64,000 nt of DNA from Mucilaginibacter sp. (GCA_028288025.1 JAQBOM010000004.1:1-64000); one strand, 5' to 3'. Shown: positions 53,267 to 62,464, numbered from the stretch's first letter. Program-made: numbers and translations. The notes: generated from the sequence alone by a model not told the origin.

Positions 53267-54976
53267 TTAAGCGTTATTCCATATATCGTCGTAGAAATTA
53301 AACATTTGCGACTCGTTTCCCAAATGAAAATTATCCATCACGTCAATTAGTTTATTTATTTCGTTACCGCCATTAAATTTGCCTCGTAAGGCCCTTCCCA
53401 CCATTTGACTGTAAAGGACCAAGGAAGATGTTGGCCGAGCAATGATTAAGGCATTGAGTATCGGCGCATCGAAGCCGGTAGTTAAGACCCCGTAGTTGAT
53501 CAATACTTTCAATTCGCCTTTTTTAAACTGTAAGATGGCATTTTCGCGGTCAATTTTCGCGGTTGAACTAAGAATAGTCCCGGCATCAATACCGGTAGCT
53601 TTGAGCAAAGTTTGAAGAATGATACAATGCTCTACATTGCAGGCAAAAATTAGAACAGATTCGTTGTTATCTATCAGTTCTCTTGTTTTGTCGATAATGA
53701 TTTTGTTTCGGCCCGGATTAGATGCAAGATCATCTAATATCTTTCCAAGCTTTTCATCGCCGTACATTTTTAAGTCCTTGAGCTCTTTTTCAGTTAATTT
53801 GATTTGAACATCAGACATTAATACCTGCCGGTCTATTTTCGCTAAAATCGCTAAGTTCTGTAAATAGCTAATAGGGTTATCGATCGGTATCCCGTAATCA
53901 TCTACCATGCCGATCTTGGTAGAGTTAAAAAACTCCGCCAGATAGTTATTTTCTTCGTCCTCGGTATTGGAACTTCTTCCCGGGGTTGCTGTGAGGCCGA
54001 TCAATTGAATTCCTGCGGAGTTTTCCGTTAACAGTTTGATTGATTTCTCATAGGTGGACGCCAAAGATTTATGGGCTTCGTCTACAATCACTAAATTGAT
54101 GCTGTTTAATATTTTTTCCTTAATCTTTTTTTGGATTGGGTTTTTGGAAGCTATCATGGCATTGAATTTTTGAAATCCAACGAATAGGAATGCCCGATCG
54201 GTCTCTAATATTTTTGCGTCATACTCATTATCCCCATAGAGTTTAAATATGTCGATTTCATAATCCCCTCTCAGTTTCCAGGTATTCACAAAAGTTTCCA
54301 GGGCCTGGTCACACAATTCCTTGGAATGAGCCAGCCAGATGATAAATACCTTTTTATCGAAGCCACCCAAAACCGATTTACATCGCAGGTAATCAGCTGC
54401 GATTTCCATCGCCGTTTTAGTTTTACCGGAACCTGTAGGCATGTGCACCAGCATCCGATCCGTAAACTTAGGGTTCAATAGATTTTTGATCACCGAATCC
54501 TTGATGTTCTTCTGATAATTGTGAAGCGTAAAGCTGGGAACGATTTTATTTTCAAAGTCATCAATCACTTCGATCGGATCGGGAAAATATTGATCAGGAT
54601 CCAAATTTAGAAGGGAAACAAGTCCTTTGGAAAACTCATAGTTTTTGTAGCCAAAACCTTTACTGATGATTTTTTCCCTAGCCTCATCAATATCTTTAAA
54701 TTTTAAGCCGGCACCCTCTGCAATTTCTTTTACTTTTTTGTCGGGTAGAAAAACGATAAGTTTCTGGAAAACCGATTTTTCAAAGAGTAGATATTTACCG
54801 TATTTGTTTTCTAAAATTTCGACGTAGTCGACTTGGATTTTGTTGATGTATATATTGAAATTAACTATGGCATCGCAAATATTCTGCCCGATAAGATCCC
54901 TTAAATTCCCTTCTGTAATGTATTTTAGATATAATGAAATGCTTTCGAACTCTTTTTTATTGTCTTCGATACCCAT
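53267..54976 (-). CDS. DEAD/DEAH-box helicase
   Basis: 569 residues. The N-terminal 150 residues are unique. Walker A is MPTGSGKT (179-186), motif II is DEAH (LVIVDEAHKS), motif III is GLTATPGR, and motif VI is SQMVGRALRG. It resembles the helicase of type I/III restriction enzymes without a nuclease domain. It is the first gene of the three-gene minus-strand unit. Together with the GHKL and PLD genes opposite an sspBCD-like operon it could be the sspFGH-like restriction half; this is inference. Confidence 0.8.
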   Translation of the reverse strand: MGIEDNKKEFESISLYLKYITEGNLRDLIGQNICDAIVNFNIYINKIQVDYVEILENKYGKYLLFEKSVFQKLIVFLPDKKVKEIAEGAGLKFKDIDEAREKIISKGFGYKNYEFSKGLVSLLNLDPDQYFPDPIEVIDDFENKIVPSFTLHNYQKNIKDSVIKNLLNPKFTDRMLVHMPTGSGKTKTAMEIAADYLRCKSVLGGFDKKVFIIWLAHSKELCDQALETFVNTWKLRGDYEIDIFKLYGDNEYDAKILETDRAFLFVGFQKFNAMIASKNPIQKKIKEKILNSINLVIVDEAHKSLASTYEKSIKLLTENSAGIQLIGLTATPGRSSNTEDEENNYLAEFFNSTKIGMVDDYGIPIDNPISYLQNLAILAKIDRQVLMSDVQIKLTEKELKDLKMYGDEKLGKILDDLASNPGRNKIIIDKTRELIDNNESVLIFACNVEHCIILQTLLKATGIDAGTILSSTAKIDRENAILQFKKGELKVLINYGVLTTGFDAPILNALIIARPTSSLVLYSQMVGRALRGKFNGGNEINKLIDVMDNFHLGNESQMFNFYDDIWNNA

Positions 54977-55214
54977 TTGTTTGTGATAGTTTATAACTCT
55001 ACTAAGGTAATATATTCATAAAACTATTTATCCAAAATAAATACCGTTAAAAGGCCCTCTTTTGCTCCAATCAGCCAGACTAGACCGGTCTGAAGATCGG
55101 CATATTAAAGGTCAAATCGTTAAACTTTCGATCGTTCAATAAAAAATACCCTACCTTAGAAGCTAATGATATATAAATATATATCGTCAACCAAACTTTC
55201 ACCTAATTAAACCC

Positions 55215-55721
55215 ATGCCATCGCCATTCGATATCCACTTCGTAGATAAGAGAAAAGATCTGAAATATCATATTAAAAAGTTTTTCCTACAGCCAAACCA
55301 TTGGAAAGACCCCGCGAATCAGCTATCGTTTCCGTTAGTATGGAAAAGTGAAAAATTTTTTGAAGCGAACCAAGCTGCCATTCCGCTACGCAAGGGTGTT
55401 TACGCATTTACGGTAAATCCTAATTACAGTGGACTTTTTGAAACAAAATATCTTTTTTATATAGGTAAGACTAACCGAAACCTTAAAAAAAGGTTCAATG
55501 AGTATGTTAACGAAGCAAAGGGCAAGGGTAAACCCCGGGTGAAGGTTTACGAAATGCTGACGCAATATGCTGATCATCTTTATTTTAACTATGCAACGAT
55601 CCCAAATACCGCTCAGGTGAACGAAGCGGAAGATAAATTGATCAACACTTTTGTTCCTAATGTCAATGTGGCTATAGAAGTTGCCAAGATCAAACCGGAA
55701 TACCGATATATTTATGAATAA
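55215..55721 (+). CDS. GIY-YIG endonuclease-like protein
   Basis: 168 residues. The catalytic pattern is GVYAFTV (61-67), FYIGKTN (81-87) and RFNEY (Arg-93), with a later Glu in NEAEDKLI. It is a compact GIY-YIG domain with about 55 residues in front. Its stop overlaps the start of the DGQHR gene by 8 bp. No other recognition domain is seen. It could be a phosphorothioate- or modification-dependent nicking enzyme, which is a guess from location. Confidence 0.75.
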   Translation: MPSPFDIHFVDKRKDLKYHIKKFFLQPNHWKDPANQLSFPLVWKSEKFFEANQAAIPLRKGVYAFTVNPNYSGLFETKYLFYIGKTNRNLKKRFNEYVNEAKGKGKPRVKVYEMLTQYADHLYFNYATIPNTAQVNEAEDKLINTFVPNVNVAIEVAKIKPEYRYIYE

Positions 55722-56955
55722 GGCAAGTAAAATTGATCTGCCTTGTCTGAGAGGCAGGATGGGTGATTGGTTCTATTATGTTACCATACTTAAATTTGGT
55801 GATGTCGCTGAGCGGGTTAAGCTTCCCGAGGAGATCAATGAAAAATACAGCGATCCTAATCTGAAATTGAGCGAATGGATACAGCGCGATATCGATCCGA
55901 AACGCATTACACCTATTGTAAATTATTTGAAGACCGAGCAGCGGTTCTTCAATAGCTTGATCTTGGGCATCTACGATGGTAAGCCGAAATGGCACGATAT
56001 CGCTTTTGAAAAATCCAAGTTCGCTACGACAGAAGAAGAGATCAACTACTTCTCATCCACCTTTGGCATTCTTAGCCTAAACGGTGATGAATCTATATTC
56101 GCCATGGACGGGCAACACCGCGCTATGGGCATAAGAAACGCGGTGGAAGAAGGACAGAATATAAAAGACGATGAAGTAGCAGCCATCTTTGTGGCTCACC
56201 GCGCAACCGAAGAGGGCGGCATCAGGACCCGGCGCTTATTCTCCACTTTGAACCGATACGCAAAACCGGTCAGCCAGGCGGAAACAATTGCCCTGAGTGA
56301 AGATGACAATGCTGCAATCATCACCCGGCGAATGGTTGATATGAACGAGTTGCTGAAAGCGCGGGTATTAACGACAAAAAACCGCGCGATCAGCCCGACC
56401 AATTCGACAGATTTCACGAACATCATGGTCCTTTACGATATGGTGCGGATTTATTTAACCGATACGCCGGTTTTCGGAATCAGAGTGAATGGCTATAGCC
56501 GAACAGCTTATGGCCAAACAAGGGCGGAAGAAGATCAGCTGAAAAAAGATCAGGCTAAGTTCGAAGCGTTATTTGCTAAATTAGCCGATGGTATCCCAGT
56601 GTTAAAGACCTATTTCCAGGGCGGTCCGATCAATCGCAGGGATGAAAGTTCCAGTTTGCTATTCAGGCCAATCGGGCAGATTGTCTGTATTTCCATTCTA
56701 AAAGTTGCGGCTGAGCACCGCAAACTGACCCGTGCAATCAACTTTTTCGCCAAGGCCAAATTTAATGGTAAGAATCGTCTATGGAGAAAAGTGTTTTTTG
56801 ATGAAAGCACCGGCGATATCAATACAGACAAGGTGCGGCAGCGATTTGCTACATTGCTCATCCTCGAACATCTTGGTATTAGTTTCGTTCGCTCATCCAA
56901 AGATAATGAAACACTTCAGGCCTTTCAGCCATTGGTTAAATGGGTAGCTAAATAA
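55714..56955 (+). CDS. dndB: DGQHR-domain protein, DndB-like
   Basis: 413 residues from the ATG at 55714; an extra 11 codons upstream are possible but overlap the nuclease gene further. The signature MDGQHRAMGIRNAV is at 131-144, the ParB-like DGQHR box of DndB. DndB regulates or tunes DNA phosphorothioation in dnd systems. Here it appears in a locus that has sspBCD-like genes but no dndDE. Its stop codon abuts the stop of the convergent NACHT-type gene. Confidence 0.78.
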   Translation: MNKASKIDLPCLRGRMGDWFYYVTILKFGDVAERVKLPEEINEKYSDPNLKLSEWIQRDIDPKRITPIVNYLKTEQRFFNSLILGIYDGKPKWHDIAFEKSKFATTEEEINYFSSTFGILSLNGDESIFAMDGQHRAMGIRNAVEEGQNIKDDEVAAIFVAHRATEEGGIRTRRLFSTLNRYAKPVSQAETIALSEDDNAAIITRRMVDMNELLKARVLTTKNRAISPTNSTDFTNIMVLYDMVRIYLTDTPVFGIRVNGYSRTAYGQTRAEEDQLKKDQAKFEALFAKLADGIPVLKTYFQGGPINRRDESSSLLFRPIGQIVCISILKVAAEHRKLTRAINFFAKAKFNGKNRLWRKVFFDESTGDINTDKVRQRFATLLILEHLGISFVRSSKDNETLQAFQPLVKWVAK

Positions 56956-59502
56956 TCAAAGGTCGAGTTTGAGTTGATTTGGGTCAAAAAAGGTTTCATT
57001 TTCCAGGACCTCCTTTTGCTCCAGAGCTACGTCGATTCCCGAAGCAGATCGCAATTCTTCCAGCACCCTTTTGATGCGCTTGATCATCGGTTCAGGGAAT
57101 TTGATACATTTTAATACCTTGACCCAAAGTGATCTTTTTTCCAGGTATTCTTTGTACGCTTCTTCATCAATCTCACCAGGCTCCAAATCCTCTCCGCGGT
57201 AACGACTGACATCCCCGCAAAACCCGCTCATGTCACGTCCTTCGGCGACATCTAAAATGTAAACGCACGCATTTTCAATAACATCATACGTATCTGTACG
57301 CCCGCTTAGCACAAATTGTGTGGCATATTCCGGTATCTCTAAAAGAAACTGATTCGGCGTGGCACCGGCAAGACAAATAGAAACCCGGCGTCCGACCTCG
57401 GAATCTTCATCAGCTATCAAAGTTCTTAATAAAGCAACATCAAGCGTGGTATCATCTTCATAACCTGTGCGTGAAAAGGAATAAGCTTCTTCAGATAACC
57501 GATATAAGTAAGAATTGGGATATCCCCCGTTATCTATGCCGTGATCAGACTTCATTAATATGCGCAGCCAGAATTTGTAGTCCTCCGGATTTGCTTCTTT
57601 ATTGATGGACTGTAAATAGTAAAATACCAGCTCCGGTAATTCATCCGGAAAGTCCTCATTCGAGTTTTTACTCAATAGAATTAAAATATGCTTTTCCAGC
57701 CATTGGAAGTCCTTGTTTCCGTGAAAGCGGAACTGATTGAAAAGTGCATCGGCTATGATTTGCTGGAGCTGTTTATTAGTGTGGCGCCCTTCATGTACAA
57801 TGTCATACAGTGCTGGGATTTCGTCCACATACTCAGGACAACTAAGGTACCAGCGCAAGGCACTCCTGCCCGCTTCGGTCCTGATGGTTTGATTGATCTC
57901 CAAAGAGCGTTTCGGCGCGTCGTATTGAGTTAAGCCCGTGAACCAGTTCCGATAGAGCGCAAAACAGTAATCTCGATCATGCGTATAGTAAAAATCGTAG
58001 ACGGGCAGTCGCTGTTGGTTCTCCGTTTGTATCAATAAAGCGCTTTCAAGCCACCGGTCCAAATTTTCGCCCGTACTGATCGCCGGTGGCAAATCTGTAC
58101 ATGAGATCGGCGCATCTTTTTCAAATATTTGACGCATAAGGCGGCCTAAGCCGGCAAACAGACTTTGTTCATCAATATTGCGACGTTTAGCCTTCCTGAC
58201 CAAGCTGTCATGGATCAGATTTGTCCGGGTGGCAAAGTCAGGCACCTGTCCGTTTTGAAATGATTCTGCTGCCAGCCTTAGATAAAATGGATCTGCGGGC
58301 AGATTGCTCCTCGTTAAAAATTTAACATTGAAAGCCCGCTCGTAAGTTTTTTTGGCTTGCCGCAGTTCGTCGAATGTAAATTTGCCAATCTGCACCAAGC
58401 TGCTTCCCTGATCTTGAACTAATGGTTCTTTTGCCAAACGCGAAATGTAATTGTCATTTAGCTTAGTTTTACGCGCGATGTATTCCAGGTTATCCGCAGA
58501 GTCTTTCAATAGCCGGGGGACGGAAGTGGATGTCGTACTGATAACGACCTGGATCTTTTTTTCCTGCAGCCGCGCACATTCACTATTGATGGCAACGGCA
58601 TCAGCAAGCATTTCATTCCAGCCATCAATAAATAGGATCAATTGTTGTCCGCATCGGTTAAGTACTTTATAAAGTCGCTGGATAATCTGGGCGTGTGTAA
58701 AGGAGCCTAAACCAGCCCAGCCAAAGTCCTCTGCGATGGCATTCAACAAACTCCCGCGCAGTCCGACAGCCGGGTAGATCAGGCAAGGAATATTTTTTTT
58801 AAGATAATGGTCGACGCTGGCGCATATGAAACAGGTTTTGCCGTGCTGGGGTGGGCCAACAACTAAAACGACCTCTTCCGGCTTTTCTCCGAAAAGTTTT
58901 TGCTCCAATAAAGTCCTTGCGCGTTCCCGGGCTACATATAACTGGGGAATGTATTTTCTGCCGCTATCAATTTCTTCGCCTTTAAGAAGGGCCATGTAAT
59001 GATTTACCTGTCCCCGGCAAAATACTAGCAGGTTGTCAGCGGAAAGACCGATGAGATATTCAAGTGCCTCCGCACTTGCGGCGATGCCATTTCCTGTCAC
59101 CCGGAAGCCATTGACTACGTACGGATGGTCTAACCGAACATGTCCATCGGTTAGCATTTCCGCAGTTACCGTGTCATAAATTCTGCTATCAAGGCCATTA
59201 CTAAGAATAGTAAACGGTGCGATACCCCCGCTAGCCAGGCTTCTTGCGTAGGAAATCGCCTGCCACTTATCATCGTCAGTAAGTACGTGGGCTGCTTTTT
59301 TAACCTCAATAATCAGTAGATTTTCACCGTTAACATTTTTAACCAGAATGTCCGTACGCGATGACCACGTTTTTCTGCCACGACCAATACGCAGAGGAAT
59401 GGTATACTCAATGCAAATATCATTGTCTGTCAATCCACAGTCTTTGAGCCAGTTGTAAAGTACTTTGGTGCGTATGTCGTCTTCGGAAAGTTCGGTTATC
59501 AT
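56956..59502 (-). CDS. PD-(D/E)xK plus NACHT-type NTPase (candidate single-gene immune protein)
   Basis: 848 residues. The N-terminal 115 residues are of type I restriction HsdR-N type: SSRTDILVKN (Asp-51) and LLIIEVKKA (Glu-66, Lys-68) give the nuclease-like D...E-x-K motif. Then the NTPase: Walker A GPPQHGKT (216-223) and Walker B QLILFIDGWNEM (Asp-293), of NACHT/STAND type. The last 400 residues are helical, probably a sensor array. Such nuclease-NTPase-sensor proteins (for example Avs and bNACHT groups) detect phage proteins. It is solitary, on the opposite strand to the DndB-like gene. Confidence 0.75.
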   Translation of the reverse strand: MITELSEDDIRTKVLYNWLKDCGLTDNDICIEYTIPLRIGRGRKTWSSRTDILVKNVNGENLLIIEVKKAAHVLTDDDKWQAISYARSLASGGIAPFTILSNGLDSRIYDTVTAEMLTDGHVRLDHPYVVNGFRVTGNGIAASAEALEYLIGLSADNLLVFCRGQVNHYMALLKGEEIDSGRKYIPQLYVARERARTLLEQKLFGEKPEEVVLVVGPPQHGKTCFICASVDHYLKKNIPCLIYPAVGLRGSLLNAIAEDFGWAGLGSFTHAQIIQRLYKVLNRCGQQLILFIDGWNEMLADAVAINSECARLQEKKIQVVISTTSTSVPRLLKDSADNLEYIARKTKLNDNYISRLAKEPLVQDQGSSLVQIGKFTFDELRQAKKTYERAFNVKFLTRSNLPADPFYLRLAAESFQNGQVPDFATRTNLIHDSLVRKAKRRNIDEQSLFAGLGRLMRQIFEKDAPISCTDLPPAISTGENLDRWLESALLIQTENQQRLPVYDFYYTHDRDYCFALYRNWFTGLTQYDAPKRSLEINQTIRTEAGRSALRWYLSCPEYVDEIPALYDIVHEGRHTNKQLQQIIADALFNQFRFHGNKDFQWLEKHILILLSKNSNEDFPDELPELVFYYLQSINKEANPEDYKFWLRILMKSDHGIDNGGYPNSYLYRLSEEAYSFSRTGYEDDTTLDVALLRTLIADEDSEVGRRVSICLAGATPNQFLLEIPEYATQFVLSGRTDTYDVIENACVYILDVAEGRDMSGFCGDVSRYRGEDLEPGEIDEEAYKEYLEKRSLWVKVLKCIKFPEPMIKRIKRVLEELRSASGIDVALEQKEVLENETFFDPNQLKLDL

Positions 59503-59622
59503 GGATTAGTTGAATGGTACAAATTACCAAATTTTAACGCAATGAACAGCATAGATATTCAAGAAGTGGCAGGCGTAAAAATGAATAGTTAAATGATGCA
59601 GTATTTTACAGATTTCTCAACT

Positions 59623-59963
59623 TTACTTTGTTTTTAGGCCATCCTGCAGTAGCTTATGAATGTCTTCTGCTTTGTAAAAAATAATGCTGCCCATACGGGT
59701 GAATGGTATGGTGCCATTTACGCGCAGATTCTGCAATGTTCCTGCAGATTTTTCAATAATTTTTTACCTGGTAGCTTTTTAACCACTTCCCTGGGAGGAG
59801 GTGTTGTCGCCTAACAGCTGCCTGATGTATACCGTTATTGTCTTGTCCAAACCGAAATGGCGTGTGTTTTCGGTTTTGAATTCTCAAGTCCCCATGACTC
59901 CGCCTTCTCTGCGATATGGCTGATAATGGGATGGTCGGCAAGTACTTGTGTCAGGTCAGGCAT
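59623..59963 (-). pseudogene. Broken HTH_17 gene
   Basis: Reading the minus strand from the ATG at 59963: PDLTQVLADHPIISHIAEKA, then after frameshifts KWLKSYQVKN, then EKSAGTLQNLRVNGTIPFTR, MGSIIFYKAEDIHKLL and a stop at 59623-59625. It is a paralogue of the intact 11761-12063 gene (KWLKTYQVKN, NTLQTLRDNGTIPFT). At least two frameshifts separate the parts. It marks the right side of the defence island with an element-type regulator. Confidence 0.65.
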
Positions 59964-60152
59964 TTTAAAAAATAAAATATGAAAATACGTTAACTTGTAT
60001 AGATTTCGGTATTGTTAAATATGACAAATAGCACTTTTTGTAATAAAGGATAACTGAAGATTATCCAAGAATACCATTCATTGGAATTGATATTATCTCA
60101 AGTCATTACATTACAGTCACAAATACGTTCGGTTAATAATCGTTAACCAACA

Positions 60153-60218
60153 CGTTAAGGATTACAGTGAAAAGCCCACAGCGATAGGGAGGACTTGTAA
60201 CGAAAAGCCGAAGGCAAC
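60153..60218 (+). repeat. Intergenic repeat, copy 1
   Basis: Begins CGTTAAGGATTACAGTGAAA, then AAGCCCACAGCGA, then GAGGACTTGTAACGAAAAGC and ends GAAGGCAAC. It matches a longer copy at 62034-62132 in the same orientation. Such elements occur in intergenic DNA of Sphingobacteriaceae; their role is unknown. Confidence 0.6.
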
Positions 60219-60463
60219 CCCGATAAAATAACAGTAGTTAATAATTAAAATATCTAAGCGCTCCTTAATTCTTTCTTTCTATTCATCTGCGGGAAAGGTC
60301 AGGTCAATGAGGAAATTTATTGATGTATTGGTCATACGTCAATAAATGGTATGTGATCTTAAACAGGCCAGATTGTGCTTGGATGTAAATTCATTTAGGC
60401 AGGAGTGAAAATTAAAATAACTTTATCTTATCATTGTAATTTAACAAACTGAATTACCTCTAT

Positions 60464-60937
60464 ATGGACTGTTTATTATTTGGCGGTGCGCCATCGGTCG
60501 GAAAGAGTGAAGCAATTTACCGGCTGGCTTTGAAGTTGATTGGTAAAGGCTTTATTGATAGATTATCCCTAGTTCCCGCGACTTTTCGCGATTTCTCGGC
60601 TGTGTTAGATGGTGTGAATAAAAAGGGTGAACCTATACGGATTATCCTGAACTCTGCAACGGATACGACGGCGATCATCCAGAATTTCAAAAACTTCTTT
60701 GACTTGCATGGACCTTATGATGTTCTCGTCAGTTCAGTCAGGGACGGGGGCTTTTACCCTCGCCAGGACTTTTTTTCTATAATGGGGATTAGTCACGCCA
60801 GTCACTATATAACGGAACTCCCGATGGCAAAACTCACGCGCAGAGATCGCAACCTTACCACCGCGTTAGCTTGGTACCAAACTAAAATTGACGCACTCGT
60901 ACAGCATGTAAACAGTAACCCTCCGTTTGAAATCTAA
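60464..60937 (+). CDS. Small P-loop protein
   Basis: 157 residues. The P-loop GGAPSVGKSEA is at 7-17. The rest is alpha/beta with RIILNSATDTTAIIQNFKNF and YDVLVSSVRDGGFYPRQDFF. No further family motif is recognised; it could be a small kinase-like or NTP-sensing protein. It is preceded by an AT-rich promoter-like region (TAACTTTA at 60418) and isolated from other genes. Confidence 0.6.
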   Translation: MDCLLFGGAPSVGKSEAIYRLALKLIGKGFIDRLSLVPATFRDFSAVLDGVNKKGEPIRIILNSATDTTAIIQNFKNFFDLHGPYDVLVSSVRDGGFYPRQDFFSIMGISHASHYITELPMAKLTRRDRNLTTALAWYQTKIDALVQHVNSNPPFEI

Positions 60938-60989
60938 AGCAAGCCAATGTTCCCTTAAAGGAATGTAAATTTATTTGAAGTGATTTATC

Positions 60990-61688
60990 CTAAAAATCAA
61001 TCCGCTCACAGAAACGAATAGCATCTGGGCACTTGATCAACAAATTTGAGTCCACAGGTTGATCAACGATCCAAAACATTCTGTATTCATTCTGCGATTC
61101 ATATTTTTTTAATTTGAGAAACAGCTCATGCTCGCATGCAGCATTCATCAGCTCACTTCGAAGCGAGGGATGATTAAGGGAATTATCGGAAGACAATATT
61201 TCCTTCATCTTGTCGGAATAGCCACGATACGCCCGGCTGTCGTCGTAAACGCATTTTCCTTCAATTCCATGCTCACATCCGGGTATGGCTCTCATGACTT
61301 CTGCCCCAAAATAAGTGGAGTTATGAATCTTTATTGCGCCAACGGCATTAAAATCTTTAATAACCTCGTTCGTTAATTCCAAAGTTGTACAAAGGATGTA
61401 ACTATTCATGCCGGATTCATATTTAAAAGCATCGGTGTCGCCGTTATCATTTTCAAACCAGATCATGGCATCGCCTTCTTCTTTATCCCCGCGAATTTCA
61501 TCAGCATACTTCCTGAATTTGGAAAAGCAGCTTAGTACTATTTCTCCGTCATTGAAGAAATTATCCAGCCATTGTTTATTATCCAATAGTCGATAGACAG
61601 GCTGCTTTCTAACCCGCCAGTTTACAAGTACGCGGGGGTCTTGTAGGTTTCTAAAAAGATGGTCTGTATAGGTTATATAATCTTCCAC
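60990..61688 (-). CDS. Hypothetical protein (DUF2971-like pattern)
   Basis: 232 residues. The pattern EIVLSCFSKFRKYADEIRGD, YILCTTLELTNEVIKDF and KKYESQNEYRMFW resembles DUF2971-type proteins, which begin with a [Leu/Ile]-x-x-CFS and end with an E-x-R-x-[Ile/Phe/Trp] motif. No known catalytic activity. It is convergent with the P-loop gene (53 bp between). Confidence 0.55.
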   Translation of the reverse strand: MEDYITYTDHLFRNLQDPRVLVNWRVRKQPVYRLLDNKQWLDNFFNDGEIVLSCFSKFRKYADEIRGDKEEGDAMIWFENDNGDTDAFKYESGMNSYILCTTLELTNEVIKDFNAVGAIKIHNSTYFGAEVMRAIPGCEHGIEGKCVYDDSRAYRGYSDKMKEILSSDNSLNHPSLRSELMNAACEHELFLKLKKYESQNEYRMFWIVDQPVDSNLLIKCPDAIRFCERIDF

Positions 61689-61808
61689 GGCTGATTACGG
61701 TCTCGAAGCAAAATACAATTAAGTCTTCAATTTTTTCTCCTAACTTTTAAATCGCGGAATCGAAGGCTTTGCAATCTTTTTAGTAATCCTCGGAATTATT
61801 TTCAAACA

Positions 61809-61976
61809 TTGGATAGGCAAAAGAAAATTAATAGGCTGACTATAAATGGCGTAGAAGGATTTAAATCCTATGAGCAAATGAAACTCGTCAGATTTATCGA
61901 ATGGCTTGGTTTATTGATTGGAAATATTTTAATAATAATTGGAGTAATACTTTTCTTGTTTTTTGATAACGCCTAA
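61809..61976 (+). CDS. Possible small membrane protein (TTG start)
   Basis: A 55-codon frame with DRQKKINRLTINGVEGFKSY, then one hydrophobic helix near the end (IEWLGLLIGNILIIIGVILF). The start would be TTG, and a TM-like frame in another phase overlaps it upstream, so it may be a fragment. Low confidence. Confidence 0.35.
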   Translation: MDRQKKINRLTINGVEGFKSYEQMKLVRFIEWLGLLIGNILIIIGVILFLFFDNA

Positions 61977-62033
61977 TAGTTCCTATAGGCAATTATAGTA
62001 AATATCAGTAATTGAGATATTGTAATTATAAAG

Positions 62034-62132
62034 CGTTAAGGATTGCAGTGAAAAGCTCACAGCGAACCCGCCGACGCGAAGCTAAGACGGGTGAGAGAGG
62101 ACTTGTAACGAAAAGCCTGGGCCGAAGGCAAC
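62034..62132 (+). repeat. Intergenic repeat, copy 2 (long form)
   Basis: Same element as 60153-60218, with an inserted stretch containing ACCCG...GACGGGT that can form a hairpin. Conserved blocks are CGTTAAGGATT, CAGTGAAAAGC, ACAGCGA, GAGGACTTGTAACGAAAAGC and GAAGGCAAC. Confidence 0.6.
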
Positions 62133-62138
62133 GCCCAA

Positions 62139-62390
62139 TTACATATAACGATTCGCTTTTTCTGGAAGGAAATCCTTTGGGGACAGACCAAAATGATCCG
62201 CCAATTTATCTATGTGATTTAAATTGTATTTGGCAGGGTTTTTTCCGCTTTCAATATTTGTAATAAATGTCCTTTTAGAGCCAATTATGGTTGCAATATC
62301 CTCTTGGGTTAGGTCGTGCTTGCTTCGTAAATCGATTACAAAATCAATTACATGCTGTTCAATAGTCGATATTTTTATGTTCCGAGGCAT
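62139..62390 (-). CDS. XRE-family HTH regulator
   Basis: 83 residues from the ATG at 62390 (MPRNIKISTIEQHVIDFVID); an upstream start would add an unlikely hydrophobic leader. The HTH reads LRSKHDLTQEDIATIIGSKR, then TFITNIESGKNPAKYNLNHI, then ADHFGLSPKDFL. This is the standard XRE or Cro/C1 DNA-binding fold. It is divergent from the promoter at 62465 and may bind there. Confidence 0.8.
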   Translation of the reverse strand: MPRNIKISTIEQHVIDFVIDLRSKHDLTQEDIATIIGSKRTFITNIESGKNPAKYNLNHIDKLADHFGLSPKDFLPEKANRYM

Positions 62391-62464
62391 CGACCATAAA
62401 AGAATATAAAAAAATATCGCAAAATGACACACATGTATGTCATAATTAATTAACTTAGCATTAT

